NCBI RefSeq assembly: GCF_015207455.1
Contig: NZ_JADEWV010000035.1
Location: 1-42,608 of the forward strand
Direction of reading: 5' to 3'
Length of the DNA stretch: 42,608 nt
DNA from: Microcoleus sp. LEGE 07076
Lineage (GTDB): Bacteria; Cyanobacteriota; Cyanobacteriia; Cyanobacteriales; Microcoleaceae
Shown: positions 17,729 to 25,945 of the stretch, piece by piece
Position numbering within the stretch: position 1 is the first letter of the stretch
Layout of the letters: each line of letters opens with the position of its first letter
Notes under the pieces: model-generated
Database searches by the model: none
The model's input: the letters and a program-made list of their open reading frames with translations, nothing else
Told to the model about the DNA's origin: nothing
Position numbers and translations under genes: made by a program

Positions 17729-17862
17729 ATTTTTATACTGAGTAAGTTTTTACTACAAAATCAACTAGGCTAGAATCAAGAATATACTAAGGTGCGAATT
17801 TTGCGGTAAACTCAATCAACTCGTCCACCTGTTCTTGAGTAAACCAGCGCTAAACAGTAGCC

Positions 17863-17934
17863 GTAGGGTGCGTCGCCATCAATCTATCTCAAAGGAAGGA
17901 CAGCAAGCGACAATCGATGAGCGACGCACCTTAC
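17863..17934. repeat. Inverted repeat GTAGGGTGCGTCGC family
   Basis: The segment starts with GTAGGGTGCGTCGC and ends with GCGACGCACCTTAC, nearly exact inverted copies, with a middle of about 44 bases. This is a dispersed palindromic repeat type seen widely in cyanobacteria. Confidence 0.65.
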
Positions 17935-18296
17935 TCTCACCCACCTTGCGTCAACTTTCCCCAACAGTTACGAACGTTGCATCATTTTGGATAATTGGTA
18001 TTATATCACATCCTCTCTTCATCGGAATAATAAATTCGAGTCAACAGTCAACAGTCAACATCACCTGACGGTGTAACCAGAAATGATATTATTTGTGGCT
18101 TTACGGGGCAATATAACCTCTGACAGGAGAAACTTCCTTTTACGAGTTTACGCATCTAGATACAGTATGCTTGAAGAAATTATTAGAGCTGTTTTCCAAT
18201 AAGTATCCTCTCGATTTATAGATAATTCAAATAACAATGGCTGGTTTCATCACTCTTTAAATCTCAGCATACCATTTTAATGTGATTTTACTATTT

Positions 18297-18352
18297 CAGC
18301 CAGCATACAGTCCGGAAGTAAACCCAGTGGAAAGACTGTGAGGGTATATATC
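18297..18352 (+). pseudogene. IS630-family transposase fragment
   Basis: The plus strand encodes QPAYSPEVNPVERL, a stop, then GYI. YSPE-x-NPVE-x-xWG-x-(I/L) is the conserved block around the last catalytic acid of IS630-type transposases, so the stop replaces the usual Trp. I could not see the rest of the element around it. Confidence 0.6.
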
Positions 18353-18450
18353 GGCACTCGTCCCTGCTGACAAACCAAACAAACTAAACAATTATCTTGT
18401 TGCAAAATTTTTGATAGTATGATTTAGGCTGATAATTGTTACGATTTGTG

Positions 18451-19095
18451 TTAAGTAGCCGCCTTGATATCCTGCCACCAAACATAGACATAAGGCCATA
18501 TCAATGTCTGATCGTCTAGCTTCACTGTCACTTCATAACGGTCAATATGCGTGAGTTCGCCAGTTTTGCCATTCAAATACAATTGTTGGGGATTGTCGGT
18601 GATAATTTCTACCCTTTGATTCAACAGCGGCTGCATCTGGGTAGAAGATCCCTGAAACGGATTTTTGCCTTTGAGCGCATAGCTGCTAATCAAAGATAAG
18701 TAAATTAAAGCTATGAAAAATACGGTACACAAAGCCACAATTAGTAGTGTTTTTTGTTGCGAAAAATTGGTATAAATGCTCGCAACTCCTACTAGCATAG
18801 TTCCGAAAAACAAAAAACTTGGCAGGTACAGCCCGTCTCCCAGAAACAGGCTACCAAACAATATGAGTACGATCTGACAAGCAAATAATGCAGTCACCCA
18901 ACTCCACGCAGTTAGCAACGATGAAGACAGCAGCCAATTCATTGCTACAATCAGGGCGATCGCCATTGCAATGCTCCAAAGCGGTGCCGCAAAATCGTAC
19001 TGTCTGAACGGAAGAAGCACAAAAAAGACTACAGCATAGGCAAAACCTGCCACAGCACAGGCCAATCCACTAATTATTTCGTTCCAGTTCAACAT
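18451..19095 (-). CDS. Hypothetical membrane protein
   Basis: A 214-residue protein with about five hydrophobic helices in residues 10-140 (for example GLACAVAGFAYAVVFFVLL near the start and TLLIVALCTVFFIALIYLSL near 117-136), followed by a soluble C-terminal part of about 70 residues rich in beta-forming sequence (EVTVKLDDQTLIWPYVYVWW). The tail carries a NGKTGELTHIDRYEVTVKL stretch that looks like a small SH3/KOW-like barrel and may face the cytoplasm. I do not recognise the family. The ATG at 19095 is directly followed by hydrophobic sequence; no clear ribosome binding site is seen. It shares strand with the PIN-domain gene but lies over 300 bases from it. Confidence 0.7.
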   Translation of the reverse strand: MLNWNEIISGLACAVAGFAYAVVFFVLLPFRQYDFAAPLWSIAMAIALIVAMNWLLSSSLLTAWSWVTALFACQIVLILFGSLFLGDGLYLPSFLFFGTMLVGVASIYTNFSQQKTLLIVALCTVFFIALIYLSLISSYALKGKNPFQGSSTQMQPLLNQRVEIITDNPQQLYLNGKTGELTHIDRYEVTVKLDDQTLIWPYVYVWWQDIKAAT

Positions 19096-19436
19096 GGCGA
19101 TGCCTTTTTGCAGCGACCGAGTAAAGCGTTCATCTTCTGAGGATTGCGGTAAAAAAGTCCCAGCGGGCTAAGGCTAAGAACTTTAATCGCAAGGTGCGCC
19201 ACAAGTACCTTACTGCTATATTTAGAGGAGCGAATTGATTGGTTAACCCAGGGTGCTATCCAATAGACTTGCGTTGCATTCATCTGCTCGATAGGTGTGT
19301 TTATCTGCCTGACATCTGCGGTTACTCGATCAAAGATTTATGCAATTGCTCGTTTATTTTTCCCAAGGTGTAAGATTGGCGATGACCGCAGGCAGAAGTC
19401 AGCCGGAGCTGAAGGTATAATTTTCTGCCTACCCGA

Positions 19437-20387
19437 TCACTTAGGGTCGATCGACTTAACAAATTGTTGCACAGGCTGCGGTAGAGCCGGCACAAAAATC
19501 TTTCTAAAACCCCTCACATCAAATACTCGCCACAAAATACCCACCGCTACTGTCAAGAAAAATAACGCTCCCAAAAAATTGAACACTACAGACACAAAAT
19601 TGCCGTTCCTTTTTTTCGGAGCTGTAATATGCTTGCTCCGATATACAGCAGGCTCGTAATCTTTCGGTTCCTCGCGAGGACGCCGCGGCGTTTTGGGGCG
19701 CGAAGTCGCACTGCGGTTTCCAGTGAAACCCGTGCTATTAGTTTTAGTAAAAGTGCTCGCCGAGTTCAACTCAGAAGCGCCACGCATCCCCGTTAACCTG
19801 CTAGCAGAAGTCCCGGTTTTGCCACCAGCAGCATCCTGAATTCTGCTGTTAGAGCGTTGAGTCGATTGGCGATCGGCGAGGGAGCGCATCAAACTTTGCA
19901 ATTGCTGAGTCGCCGCCGGAGGGCGTTCCCCTTTCCTCGCCCAATTTAACAGCATCGCCCCGGTAATTCCGCAGAGATTCTCGGCCCCCACAGAAGCCAG
20001 CCGTTTCAGCAGAGGCTGGCTGTTAGACACAAAAATCACCAATGACTCCGGGTGTTCCTGGGCCAAACCGTAAACGCACTGAGCCGTCGCCACCACGAGC
20101 ATTGCTGGCTTGCTTTGATTTTTGATCGAAGGCTCGAGAGTGCGATGCGTTTCTTGAGCGTCAGTTGCAATCCAGCCGCTTTCGGCAAAAAAGCGCATAA
20201 ATTCCCTAGCGATTTTCTCGATGGCCGGTTCCACCGCTTCGTCGGTGAGACGATCTATTTCGTCGTACACTACTTCCGGGATATAGCAAGTTCCCACCTT
20301 GGCATATTCTTGCCACACTTGGGTTCTGCCAGCCATCAAAACATCTGCATCAAAAGTTACCAATACAGGAGGAAGTTGATTAGCCAT
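19437..20387 (-). CDS. PIN-domain protein with C-terminal membrane anchor
   Basis: A 316-residue protein. Residues 8-160 look like a PIN-type nuclease fold: TFDADVLMAGR with Asp13/Asp15, PEVVYDEIDRLTDEA with acidic residues, a middle hydrophobic strand VIFVSNSQPLLKRL, and a closing AENLCGITGAMLL. A Ser/Thr/Arg-rich, probably disordered linker covers about 175-260, then one membrane helix lies at about 266-290 (FNFLGALFFLTVAVGIL) with a short tail. A membrane-tethered PIN nuclease is unusual compared with VapC-type toxins, and no antitoxin gene is adjacent, so it is more likely a conserved housekeeping cyanobacterial protein. AGGAT sits upstream of the ATG. Nuclease activity is inference from the fold. 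Confidence 0.75.
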   Translation of the reverse strand: MANQLPPVLVTFDADVLMAGRTQVWQEYAKVGTCYIPEVVYDEIDRLTDEAVEPAIEKIAREFMRFFAESGWIATDAQETHRTLEPSIKNQSKPAMLVVATAQCVYGLAQEHPESLVIFVSNSQPLLKRLASVGAENLCGITGAMLLNWARKGERPPAATQQLQSLMRSLADRQSTQRSNSRIQDAAGGKTGTSASRLTGMRGASELNSASTFTKTNSTGFTGNRSATSRPKTPRRPREEPKDYEPAVYRSKHITAPKKRNGNFVSVVFNFLGALFFLTVAVGILWRVFDVRGFRKIFVPALPQPVQQFVKSIDPK

Positions 20388-20848
20388 GACTTTATCCTAG
20401 ATGTTCAGTTAAGACTCCCCGCTTTTTCATAGTCGGGGATGATTAATTGTGCGAATGTCCTTTAAGTGCTATGTCCTTGCGGCAGTTCTTAAACCTCTCA
20501 ACCGTACAGCAGTACCAATTGCCAAGCCTAATTCACAGTCACGCCAGAGGGACTATCTCCAAAAGCTTACTAGGATACAAGCCTAGAGTTTGGGTGTGTC
20601 CGCCCTACTTAATTGATTTCAACCAAGTTATGTATTTTTTGGTACCGATCGGGCGTTAATTTTCTCGCTGTTTTAAGTGTTGTCGCGGCACTGTACCCAA
20701 TTTTTACACAAAAGTGTGTCTTAACACTTTCACGATGGTGATGGAGTTTAACCTTGGCACATCCATCTTAATGCAAAGCCGGCCGCTGAAGAAGGGGTTT
20801 TAGACCCAATTTCTGGAGAAGTTATTTTTAATCGATCGATCGAACTTT
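20388..20848. other. Intergenic stretch upstream of the PIN gene
   Basis: About 460 bases without a credible gene. A CCCCG...CGGGG hairpin lies at 20418-20436 just upstream of the PIN-domain gene and could be a leader hairpin or an old element end. AAAGTGTGTCTTAACACTTT forms an inverted repeat near 20712-20731. Confidence 0.4.
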
Positions 20849-21425
20849 CCCCTGGCTAAAGCTGAGGGGATTCTAAACTGTTGCCAAGATGCGGGCCCCT
20901 CGCCACACCTCTCGGCTTTTTAGTTTTGGTTTCCCAGATCAAAAATCTGGTAGCGAGGTTCAAAACTCGCCTACAGACATTGACTAGACTTCAGCCTAGC
21001 TGTGTCTCTGCTTTCGGCATGATGTCGGCGGCTCCCTTCAAGCCAGCATTGATTAATTGTTCTTTCCCTGTGCGGTACATTCCGGGTGTAACTGGCTTTG
21101 GGCTTGATTTCCACCCTTGGTGGTTTTTTGTCAAAATCACCATCTAGGAAACTAGCTTTGCTGGTATTTGAGGCCTCAGTTTCAACAAATTTAATGCCGT
21201 ATTCTTCGCACACTTGTTTAACTGGTTCCTTGAGTTTTGCTGTAGGTATTTGTACAAAAAACTGGGTGTTTTACCCAATATTGCTTCTTGCCTTTGTGCT
21301 TGGTTCCATCCGAAAACCACAGTGCCAATATGGTATTGAATGCAGCGATACCCAACTAATCTTGCAGCTTTGTTAACTGCATCTGACATTTGTCTGTTGC
21401 GCTTTTCGGTATCGAAAACGGCATT
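20849..21425 (-). mobile_element. Remnant of a TnpB-only IS605-type element
   Basis: On the minus strand, starting directly after the stop codon of the S2P-like gene, the translation gives AARLVGYRCIQYHIGTVVFG then WNQAQRQEAILGKT, and after a frameshift CEEYGIKFVETEASNTSKAS followed by FLDGDF. These are the C-terminal RuvC/zinc-finger blocks of TnpB (OrfB) proteins. The usual continuation is scrambled. At the far end CCCCTGGCTAAAGCTGAGGGG followed by ATTC resembles the subterminal hairpin at the right end of cyanobacterial TnpB elements, where the guide (omega) RNA is normally encoded. Only the 3' third of the gene is left, so it is dead. Confidence 0.7.
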
Positions 21426-23052
21426 AGTTTCCGATTCCCAGACGGCCTGCCAAAGCCGGAGTCAACGGTAACAGCGCAGCAATCATCAAAAACAAAGCTA
21501 GCAAACCCAAAGCCGCGCGAGCGTCGTCAGGCTCAGTCAGTTCGTTGAGGCTCGGCCGCTCCAGATTCCGCTGTAAAATCAGAATCACGATCGCCCAATA
21601 TAGAGCCAAGGGATTAACTAAAGAAGCGATCGCCAGCACCACAAACGTCGCCAGAGTCGCGCGACTGGCAATTTTGCGGCCGTAGATTGCTTGCACAATT
21701 CTACCCCCGTCCAACTGTCCCGCCGGCATCAAATTAATCGCCGTGATTACCAAGCCCAACCAACCGATAACTACCAGCGGGTGAACATCAACAATCTGCT
21801 GCTGCAAGGCAGAACCCAAAACCACTTTTGTCAAAGCTCCCACCAAAACCGAACCCTTGAAATATTCTGCGGGAACTTGAAACAAACTACCAGGGTGAGA
21901 AAGCAGCAAACCCGTTACCAACATTAGGATAGAAACTATGCCCCCAGCAGCAGCTCCGGCAAAAGCGATGTCAAACAAAACTTTACGGTTGGGCAGCAGC
22001 GACTCAAAACGGTCGATCGCCCCAAAACAACCAATCTGCAAAGTTGGTATAAAAAACGGCCAACTCAAGCCAACCTCGTACCGATTTGCCACCACTCGGC
22101 GAGCAATTTCGCCAGAGCCTAAAACCGCCCAAATTCCCGCCGCTATCGGCAGAACTTCTAGATATCGATCCGGCGAGTTAAAGAAATCGAAACCGAGCAG
22201 CAAACCGCCTGTTTCCAAGCTAGTAGCAATTGTTGCCAGCAGCAGCACGACTGCTAGGATTTTTTGAGATACGGTTGTTGGCTGCGGGTCGTTTGTGCTC
22301 GGCAAGATAATAACTATCGGCTTGTCGTCCTGATTATCTACTAAGAATAGGCGGTAGCGATCGTTTAATCTTTCTTGCAAACTTGCTGTCAAACGCGAGT
22401 GTACTTGTTCGGCGTCTCCCCGAAGATTCCCTTTCAAGATCACCCCATCTTGATAGGGAATTGTTTCTGTGGCAAAGAAAGTATCGATGCCAAAGATACT
22501 TTTAATTGCCTTAAGGTCTTCTACTGGAACCGGAATTATTTCTAATTCATTAGTTGCAGGTGGCGGTGTGACTATCTTAATGGTTTCTTTGGCTGAGTCC
22601 GGCTGCGAGTCAGGGGTACACAAACTATCGCTTTGGGACTTTACTTCAGCAGCATCGCGCGACTTTGGCGCGGAGTCCGAGGCAGCTTGACGCAATTGTC
22701 GGCCCAGATAAATGTACAATCCTGTGGATGTCACCAGCAGCAACAATACTGCCACTAGATTGAGGTAAATCCCGGCGGCGAACAAACTAAAGAACAGCAG
22801 CCAAGGACTCATCAGCGCCACTGACTGCAACCAAGCCAAAATTCCCAGTTTGCCAAAGGGTCTGGCACGGTAAAATCCCCAACTCAGAATTCCTGCAGCA
22901 ATCAATAAGAGTGCAATTGTTGCCGTATTTTCCGAGCCAATTATCGGCATTCCGGTTGCTTGCGCCAATACGGGCTTAAATCTGCCGATCGCGCTGCGGT
23001 CGAGCAATAGCATTAAATTTTGGGAAATATGAAATATAGTTGCTGGGAACAT
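21424..23052 (-). CDS. Site-2-protease-like membrane protein lacking the HExxH motif (EGY-like)
   Basis: A 542-residue polytopic protein of the M50/EGY family. Two N-terminal helices (about residues 45-60 and 75-115) precede a charged linker and a soluble region (about 165-255); the M50 membrane core runs from about 265 to the end. Family landmarks are clear: LSWPFFIPTLQIGCFGAIDRF, LLPNRKVLFDIAFAG, HPLVVIGWLGLVI, and NLMPAGQLDGGRI near 440-450. But the zinc site, expected as HExxH before the LSWPFF block, reads GEIARR at about residue 312-317, and FAGPA is FAGAA. The histidines are lost, so it is probably not an active protease, as in plant EGY3. The gene otherwise looks intact. The remnant TnpB starts directly after its stop. 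Confidence 0.85.
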   Translation of the reverse strand: MFPATIFHISQNLMLLLDRSAIGRFKPVLAQATGMPIIGSENTATIALLLIAAGILSWGFYRARPFGKLGILAWLQSVALMSPWLLFFSLFAAGIYLNLVAVLLLLVTSTGLYIYLGRQLRQAASDSAPKSRDAAEVKSQSDSLCTPDSQPDSAKETIKIVTPPPATNELEIIPVPVEDLKAIKSIFGIDTFFATETIPYQDGVILKGNLRGDAEQVHSRLTASLQERLNDRYRLFLVDNQDDKPIVIILPSTNDPQPTTVSQKILAVVLLLATIATSLETGGLLLGFDFFNSPDRYLEVLPIAAGIWAVLGSGEIARRVVANRYEVGLSWPFFIPTLQIGCFGAIDRFESLLPNRKVLFDIAFAGAAAGGIVSILMLVTGLLLSHPGSLFQVPAEYFKGSVLVGALTKVVLGSALQQQIVDVHPLVVIGWLGLVITAINLMPAGQLDGGRIVQAIYGRKIASRATLATFVVLAIASLVNPLALYWAIVILILQRNLERPSLNELTEPDDARAALGLLALFLMIAALLPLTPALAGRLGIGN

Positions 23053-23335
23053 TATCCAAACCTGTCGGAAACTAGCCTGATTACTAAGGATAACCCCTGA
23101 TGGCTACTCGGCCCACAATCGGCGCCTGCTGCTGTTTTAATATTGCAGGCGCGAGGCTATTGACACAAGAGACTTTTTATGATATTCCACCGACTGCGAT
23201 CGAGAGCGGCCCAGAGGGGTAGTGCACATCGGGCAGCGGGAAGATTAGTCGCGGTTGGGCAAACGTAGCTTTTTCACAGATTTGAGTTGGTTTCGGATGC
23301 CAGAATCGGGAACAAAGGCAAAAAAATGTAACTGC
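23053..23335. other. Intergenic gap between S2P-like gene and IS66 remnant
   Basis: No gene is seen. It holds the upstream region of the S2P-like gene and perhaps the outer part of the IS66 element after the transposase stop codon, but I could not identify an IS66 inverted end. Confidence 0.35.
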
Positions 23336-24007
23336 CTAGCTAGTAGTATTTGACGGAAAGAAAACAGAGACATTACCAAGTAACCCATCAGTAACAACTT
23401 CCAGAAGATTAAGACCACGCTTAGATGCAGTCGAAAGAAAAAAACGAATATTGGCGAAGGAAACCGCAAAATCAAACGAGCGGAAGCCACCAGAAATTTT
23501 CTGCTTACACTTCATCATCCGTAAGGAATGAGAATTAAATAACTTACCATTTTTATTGTTCTTGTGGGATGGGCGGGAGAGCCCGTCCCACAATTATGTG
23601 TAAATTATTTAATTCGCGATCCTAAGTCACGTTCCGCTTGATTATTGGTAAACGGAACATCCGGTTCCGTCAGAAACCGTAAAACATCACCTCGGAAATT
23701 TTGAATCCGCAACAACAAGTTATGACCAACTCGTCGTTTTACTCGACCTCGATGACCTTTGCGCTTTAAAGGTGGTTGAGAAGAGTGAAAATCAAGCCCT
23801 CGGTTGAGAATTTGCTCATATAGTTGATTGATGCGAGCAATAATATTTTCAGGAATACCTTTGGGATAGCGATGTTTATAATTACAAGCTAAGAGCAAAA
23901 GCTTTTTCATTGACTTAGCCCAAGATTCTTGGTCAATTTCCTCTAGGGCTTGGAGTTCTCGCAAATGATGAGCGTTGCACAAAGCATGATTCACATCTTC
24001 GAGTTGA
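23336..24007 (-). pseudogene. IS66-family transposase C-terminal part, split by a MITE
   Basis: The minus strand gives EDVNHALCNAHHLRELQALE and further down FTNNQAERDL, then after the MITE RMMKCKQKISGGFRSFDFAV and SFANIRFF. NNQAERDLRMMK-x-KQKISGGFR is the diagnostic C-terminal block of IS66 transposases. The 98-base MITE at 23525-23622 sits exactly between the codons for Leu and Arg of DLRMMK. The N-terminal part is missing: homology stops at 24007, at the TA where the IS630 element begins. So this is a 3' fragment, inactive. Confidence 0.88.
23525..23622. mobile_element. MITE, short subtype, inserted in IS66 with TAA duplication
   Basis: A 98-base element starting GGAATGAGAATTAAATAACT and ending AATTATTTAATTCGCGATCC, flanked by TAA at 23522-23524 and 23623-23625. 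Its centre is a near-perfect hairpin of about 13 base pairs (TTGTGGGATGGGC with GCCCGTCCCACAA). Taking out the element and one TAA restores the IS66 reading frame, which fixes both element ends and the duplication. Confidence 0.92.
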
Positions 24008-24009
24008 TA

Positions 24010-25200
24010 AGGTGTTCAGCATCTAAAACGCATATTGTCTAGTACAATATAATCATATTTACAAAAAGTAAATGCCTACTAAAAACTTCCTCAGTTCCGA
24101 AACAAAGCAAGCTTTGCAACAAGCATTAAAAGATCATAAATATCCAGACATTCGGCAAAGAGCCTTAATTGTTTTGTGATTAAATAACGGAGATACACAA
24201 GCTCAAACTGCTGAATTAATTGGATCTTATCTCAGGAAAGTCGCTTACTGGAGCATTCAGGGCAACCCGGATAATTTAGATAGTTTTAGATATGAGATAA
24301 TGAAGGATAACTACCGAAAAGCTACAAAAAAATACATTAATTTACTTTTAGAAATAATTGAACTAGAGCCTGAGCAATGTGGCTATGAATTCTGGAGATG
24401 AACGACAGCCAGACTGGCAATATATCTAGGAGAGAAGACAAGAATAGAGTTGAGTAGTACCCAAGTAAGGAGGATTTTAAAATCAAAAAAGTAGGTTTAT
24501 CTCCCTCGCTAAATATAGCTTAAATTCTCAGCAAGATACCGTAGAGAGGAGCTTATTTAAAGATAAATTAGCTGAGTATCTAAGAATAGCATTCATAATC
24601 TCCAGCTCTTCTACAGGTATGGTTTTGGGATGAAAGTGGATTTAGTTTAAGAGTAATTAGAAGGAAAAATTGGTGTAAAAAAGGGACTCGAAGCAAGAAA
24701 AGAGGAGACCGAAGAAAGGGTCGTATTAATATCATGGGTGGAGTGAGATATTCAGACAAGAAAAGATGGGTAGATTTTATTCCATCTGGAAATTCTGCTA
24801 AATTTTATGCAGTGCTGAAAAATTTTTATGCAGATTTAAGAACCGAGTGGATATTGGAAGGGAATTTAGCGGAAGATTTTCAAGATAAAGGCTGTAAGTT
24901 TGTGATTATTTTGGACAATGCTAGTTTTCATAAAATAGCAGAGATTTTGGATAAAATAGCAGCAGAGATGCTTAATCTAATCATAGAGTTTCTGCCCAAG
25001 TATAGCCCGGACTATAACTTAGTTGAGTTGGTATGGCATTCGGCGAAGGAATATGTTGCTAATAGATTATTTGAATCTATTGAAAAACTAAAATTCCTGT
25101 TAAATAAATTGTTAAATGAAGGAGAAGTAATTATGAAATGGAACCGAAAAGTAAAAAATAAAGGTAACGCGAGTTAATGCGTTTTAGATGTTTGACAGCT
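24010..25200 (+). mobile_element. IS630-family element with intact ends, TA-flanked
   Basis: A 1191-base element. Its left end AGGTGTTCAGCATCTAAAAC and its right end, read in complement, AGCTGTCAAACATCTAAAAC match over about 22 bases with four differences, then share GCAT. TA flanks both sides (24008-24009 and 25201-25202), the target duplication known for IS630. The transposase gene inside is decayed. IS66 sequence lies on the left and ISL3 sequence on the right, so it either joined two remnants or inserted at their junction. Confidence 0.85.
24072..25177 (+). pseudogene. IS630-family transposase, multiply disrupted
   Basis: The frame begins MPTKNFLSSETKQALQQALK at 24072 and soon meets a TGA at LIVL-stop-LNNGDTQAQ, another at FWR-stop-TARLAIYLGEKT, and several stops near 24495-24530 where the frame also shifts. 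The catalytic half is still open from about 24734, with GCKFVIILDNASFHK (second catalytic Asp) and LPKYSPDYNLVELVWH (the block with the last acid). The N-terminal helix-turn-helix and DDE halves are therefore both recognisable but not in one frame. It should be inactive unless read-through and frameshifting are extensive. Confidence 0.88.
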
Positions 25201-25202
25201 TA

Positions 25203-25410
25203 CTGTGAACACTATTACCAATTGGATGGATGAGATAATTGCTTACTTTGACAATAGGACAACAAGTGGTACTGTTGAGGGTATCAATAACAAGCTTAAG
25301 TTAATAAAACGTTCGGCGTAGGGCTTTAGGAATTTTGAAAAATACAAAAATAGATGTTTGCTTACTTGGTATTTTAATTGTTAGTTTGGCATACCAAGTA
25401 AGGAAGAGCC
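25203..25410 (+). pseudogene. ISL3-family transposase 3' fragment and right end
   Basis: From 25211 the plus strand gives TITNWMDEIIAYFDNRTTSG and TVEGINNKLKLIKRSA, a TAG in place of the usual Tyr, then GFRNFEKYKNRCLL, ending at 25384. This is the C-terminal signature of ISL3-type transposases. The following GGCATACCAAGTAAGGAAGAGCC-like end (25388-25410, given here in outline) looks like the ISL3 terminal inverted repeat. The left part of the element is absent. Confidence 0.75.
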
Positions 25411-25675
25411 ATAATTTTTATTATACCCTATTTAAAGGCACAACAGCTTAGGAGTATTCGGCAGACGGACTTTGAAGGCTCCGACCTGATGAAGCTTTAA
25501 GCTTTCTGTGGGACAGAAATCGCTCCTAGTAAGTTTGTGCTGATTGGCAGTGGTTATCTCTGGTTGACGGCCAAGCCCGATTTCTATGTCGGCGATTTTC
25601 ATGTAAACAAATTCTGTAGACAATTTTTGACAATGTATCCAGTAATCAGTTAGTGTATACAAATTCTGTAAACAG
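25411..25675. promoter_or_regulatory. Upstream region with direct repeats
   Basis: GTAAACAAATTCTGTAGACA at 25603 and GTATACAAATTCTGTAAACA at 25655 are two near-identical 21-base direct repeats 52 bases apart, the second ending right at the start codon of the small gene at 25676. They look like operator sites for autoregulation. A 76-codon minus-strand frame across 25432-25662 has no recognisable product and is not called as a gene. Confidence 0.5.
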
Positions 25676-25942
25676 ATGTCTACAATAAGTCAAATTCAAG
25701 TTGTATCGTTTAGAGCTTCTGGTCACTTCCTGAATTGGATAGAAGCTCAGAGATTAGACGGTGAGTCGGTTAATCAAGCTGCACAACGCATTCTCAAGGA
25801 AGTCTCAGGCACGTCTACAGCGCTGTCTACAATATCTACAAATATTGTAGATATTGTAGACAAAACTGTAAGTTCAAGTCTTAACCCCGTGATGGAGCGG
25901 ATGGCCGCTATTGAGGAACGGCTGGGAAAATTGAGTGCCTGA
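25676..25942 (+). CDS. Small ribbon-helix-helix-like protein
   Basis: An 88-residue protein. The N-terminal part, QVVSFRASGHFLNWIEAQ and then SVNQAAQRILKEV, fits the strand-helix-helix layout of ribbon-helix-helix DNA-binding proteins. The middle is a Ser/Thr/Ile/Val-rich segment encoded by a perfect DNA palindrome, and the C-terminus (MERMAAIEERLGKL) is a short coiled coil. Such proteins are common regulators of plasmid, toxin-antitoxin or integrated-element modules. It is followed after three bases by a second, coiled-coil frame, as in a two-gene operon. The direct repeats upstream would suit autoregulation. The family name is not known to me and the function is inference. Confidence 0.6.
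   Translation: MSTISQIQVVSFRASGHFLNWIEAQRLDGESVNQAAQRILKEVSGTSTALSTISTNIVDIVDKTVSSSLNPVMERMAAIEERLGKLSA
25825..25861. repeat. Perfect 17-bp inverted repeat inside the RHH-like gene
   Basis: GTCTACAATATCTACAA and its exact reverse complement are separated by three bases. The unit TCTACAAT also occurs at 25678-25685 at the very start of the same gene, and its complement-like TGTAGACAAT upstream at 25616-25625. Confidence 0.85.
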
Positions 25943-25945
25943 GCG

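Larger units (their letters stand above)
17729..18450. other. Non-coding stretch with repeats and an IS remnant
   Basis: About 720 bases with no intact gene. It holds a palindromic repeat (17863-17934), an inverted heptamer repeat (near 18043-18060) and a transposase fragment (18297-18352). Open frames crossing it run over repeat sequence and are not credible genes. Confidence 0.5.

Noticed and set aside
17835-18068. A 77-codon frame
   Set aside because: It crosses a palindromic repeat and heptamers and has no protein features.
20418-20436. CCCCG/CGGGG hairpin considered as a riboswitch or element end
   Set aside because: The stem is only five base pairs and there is no conserved riboswitch core; it was left as a plain leader hairpin.
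23245-23490. An 81-codon hydrophobic minus-strand frame
   Set aside because: It is another frame of the IS66 transposase tail.
25432-25662. A 76-codon minus-strand frame before the RHH-like gene
   Set aside because: No family pattern and no ribosome binding site; it also covers the likely operator repeats. It could be an element-borne gene but cannot be supported.
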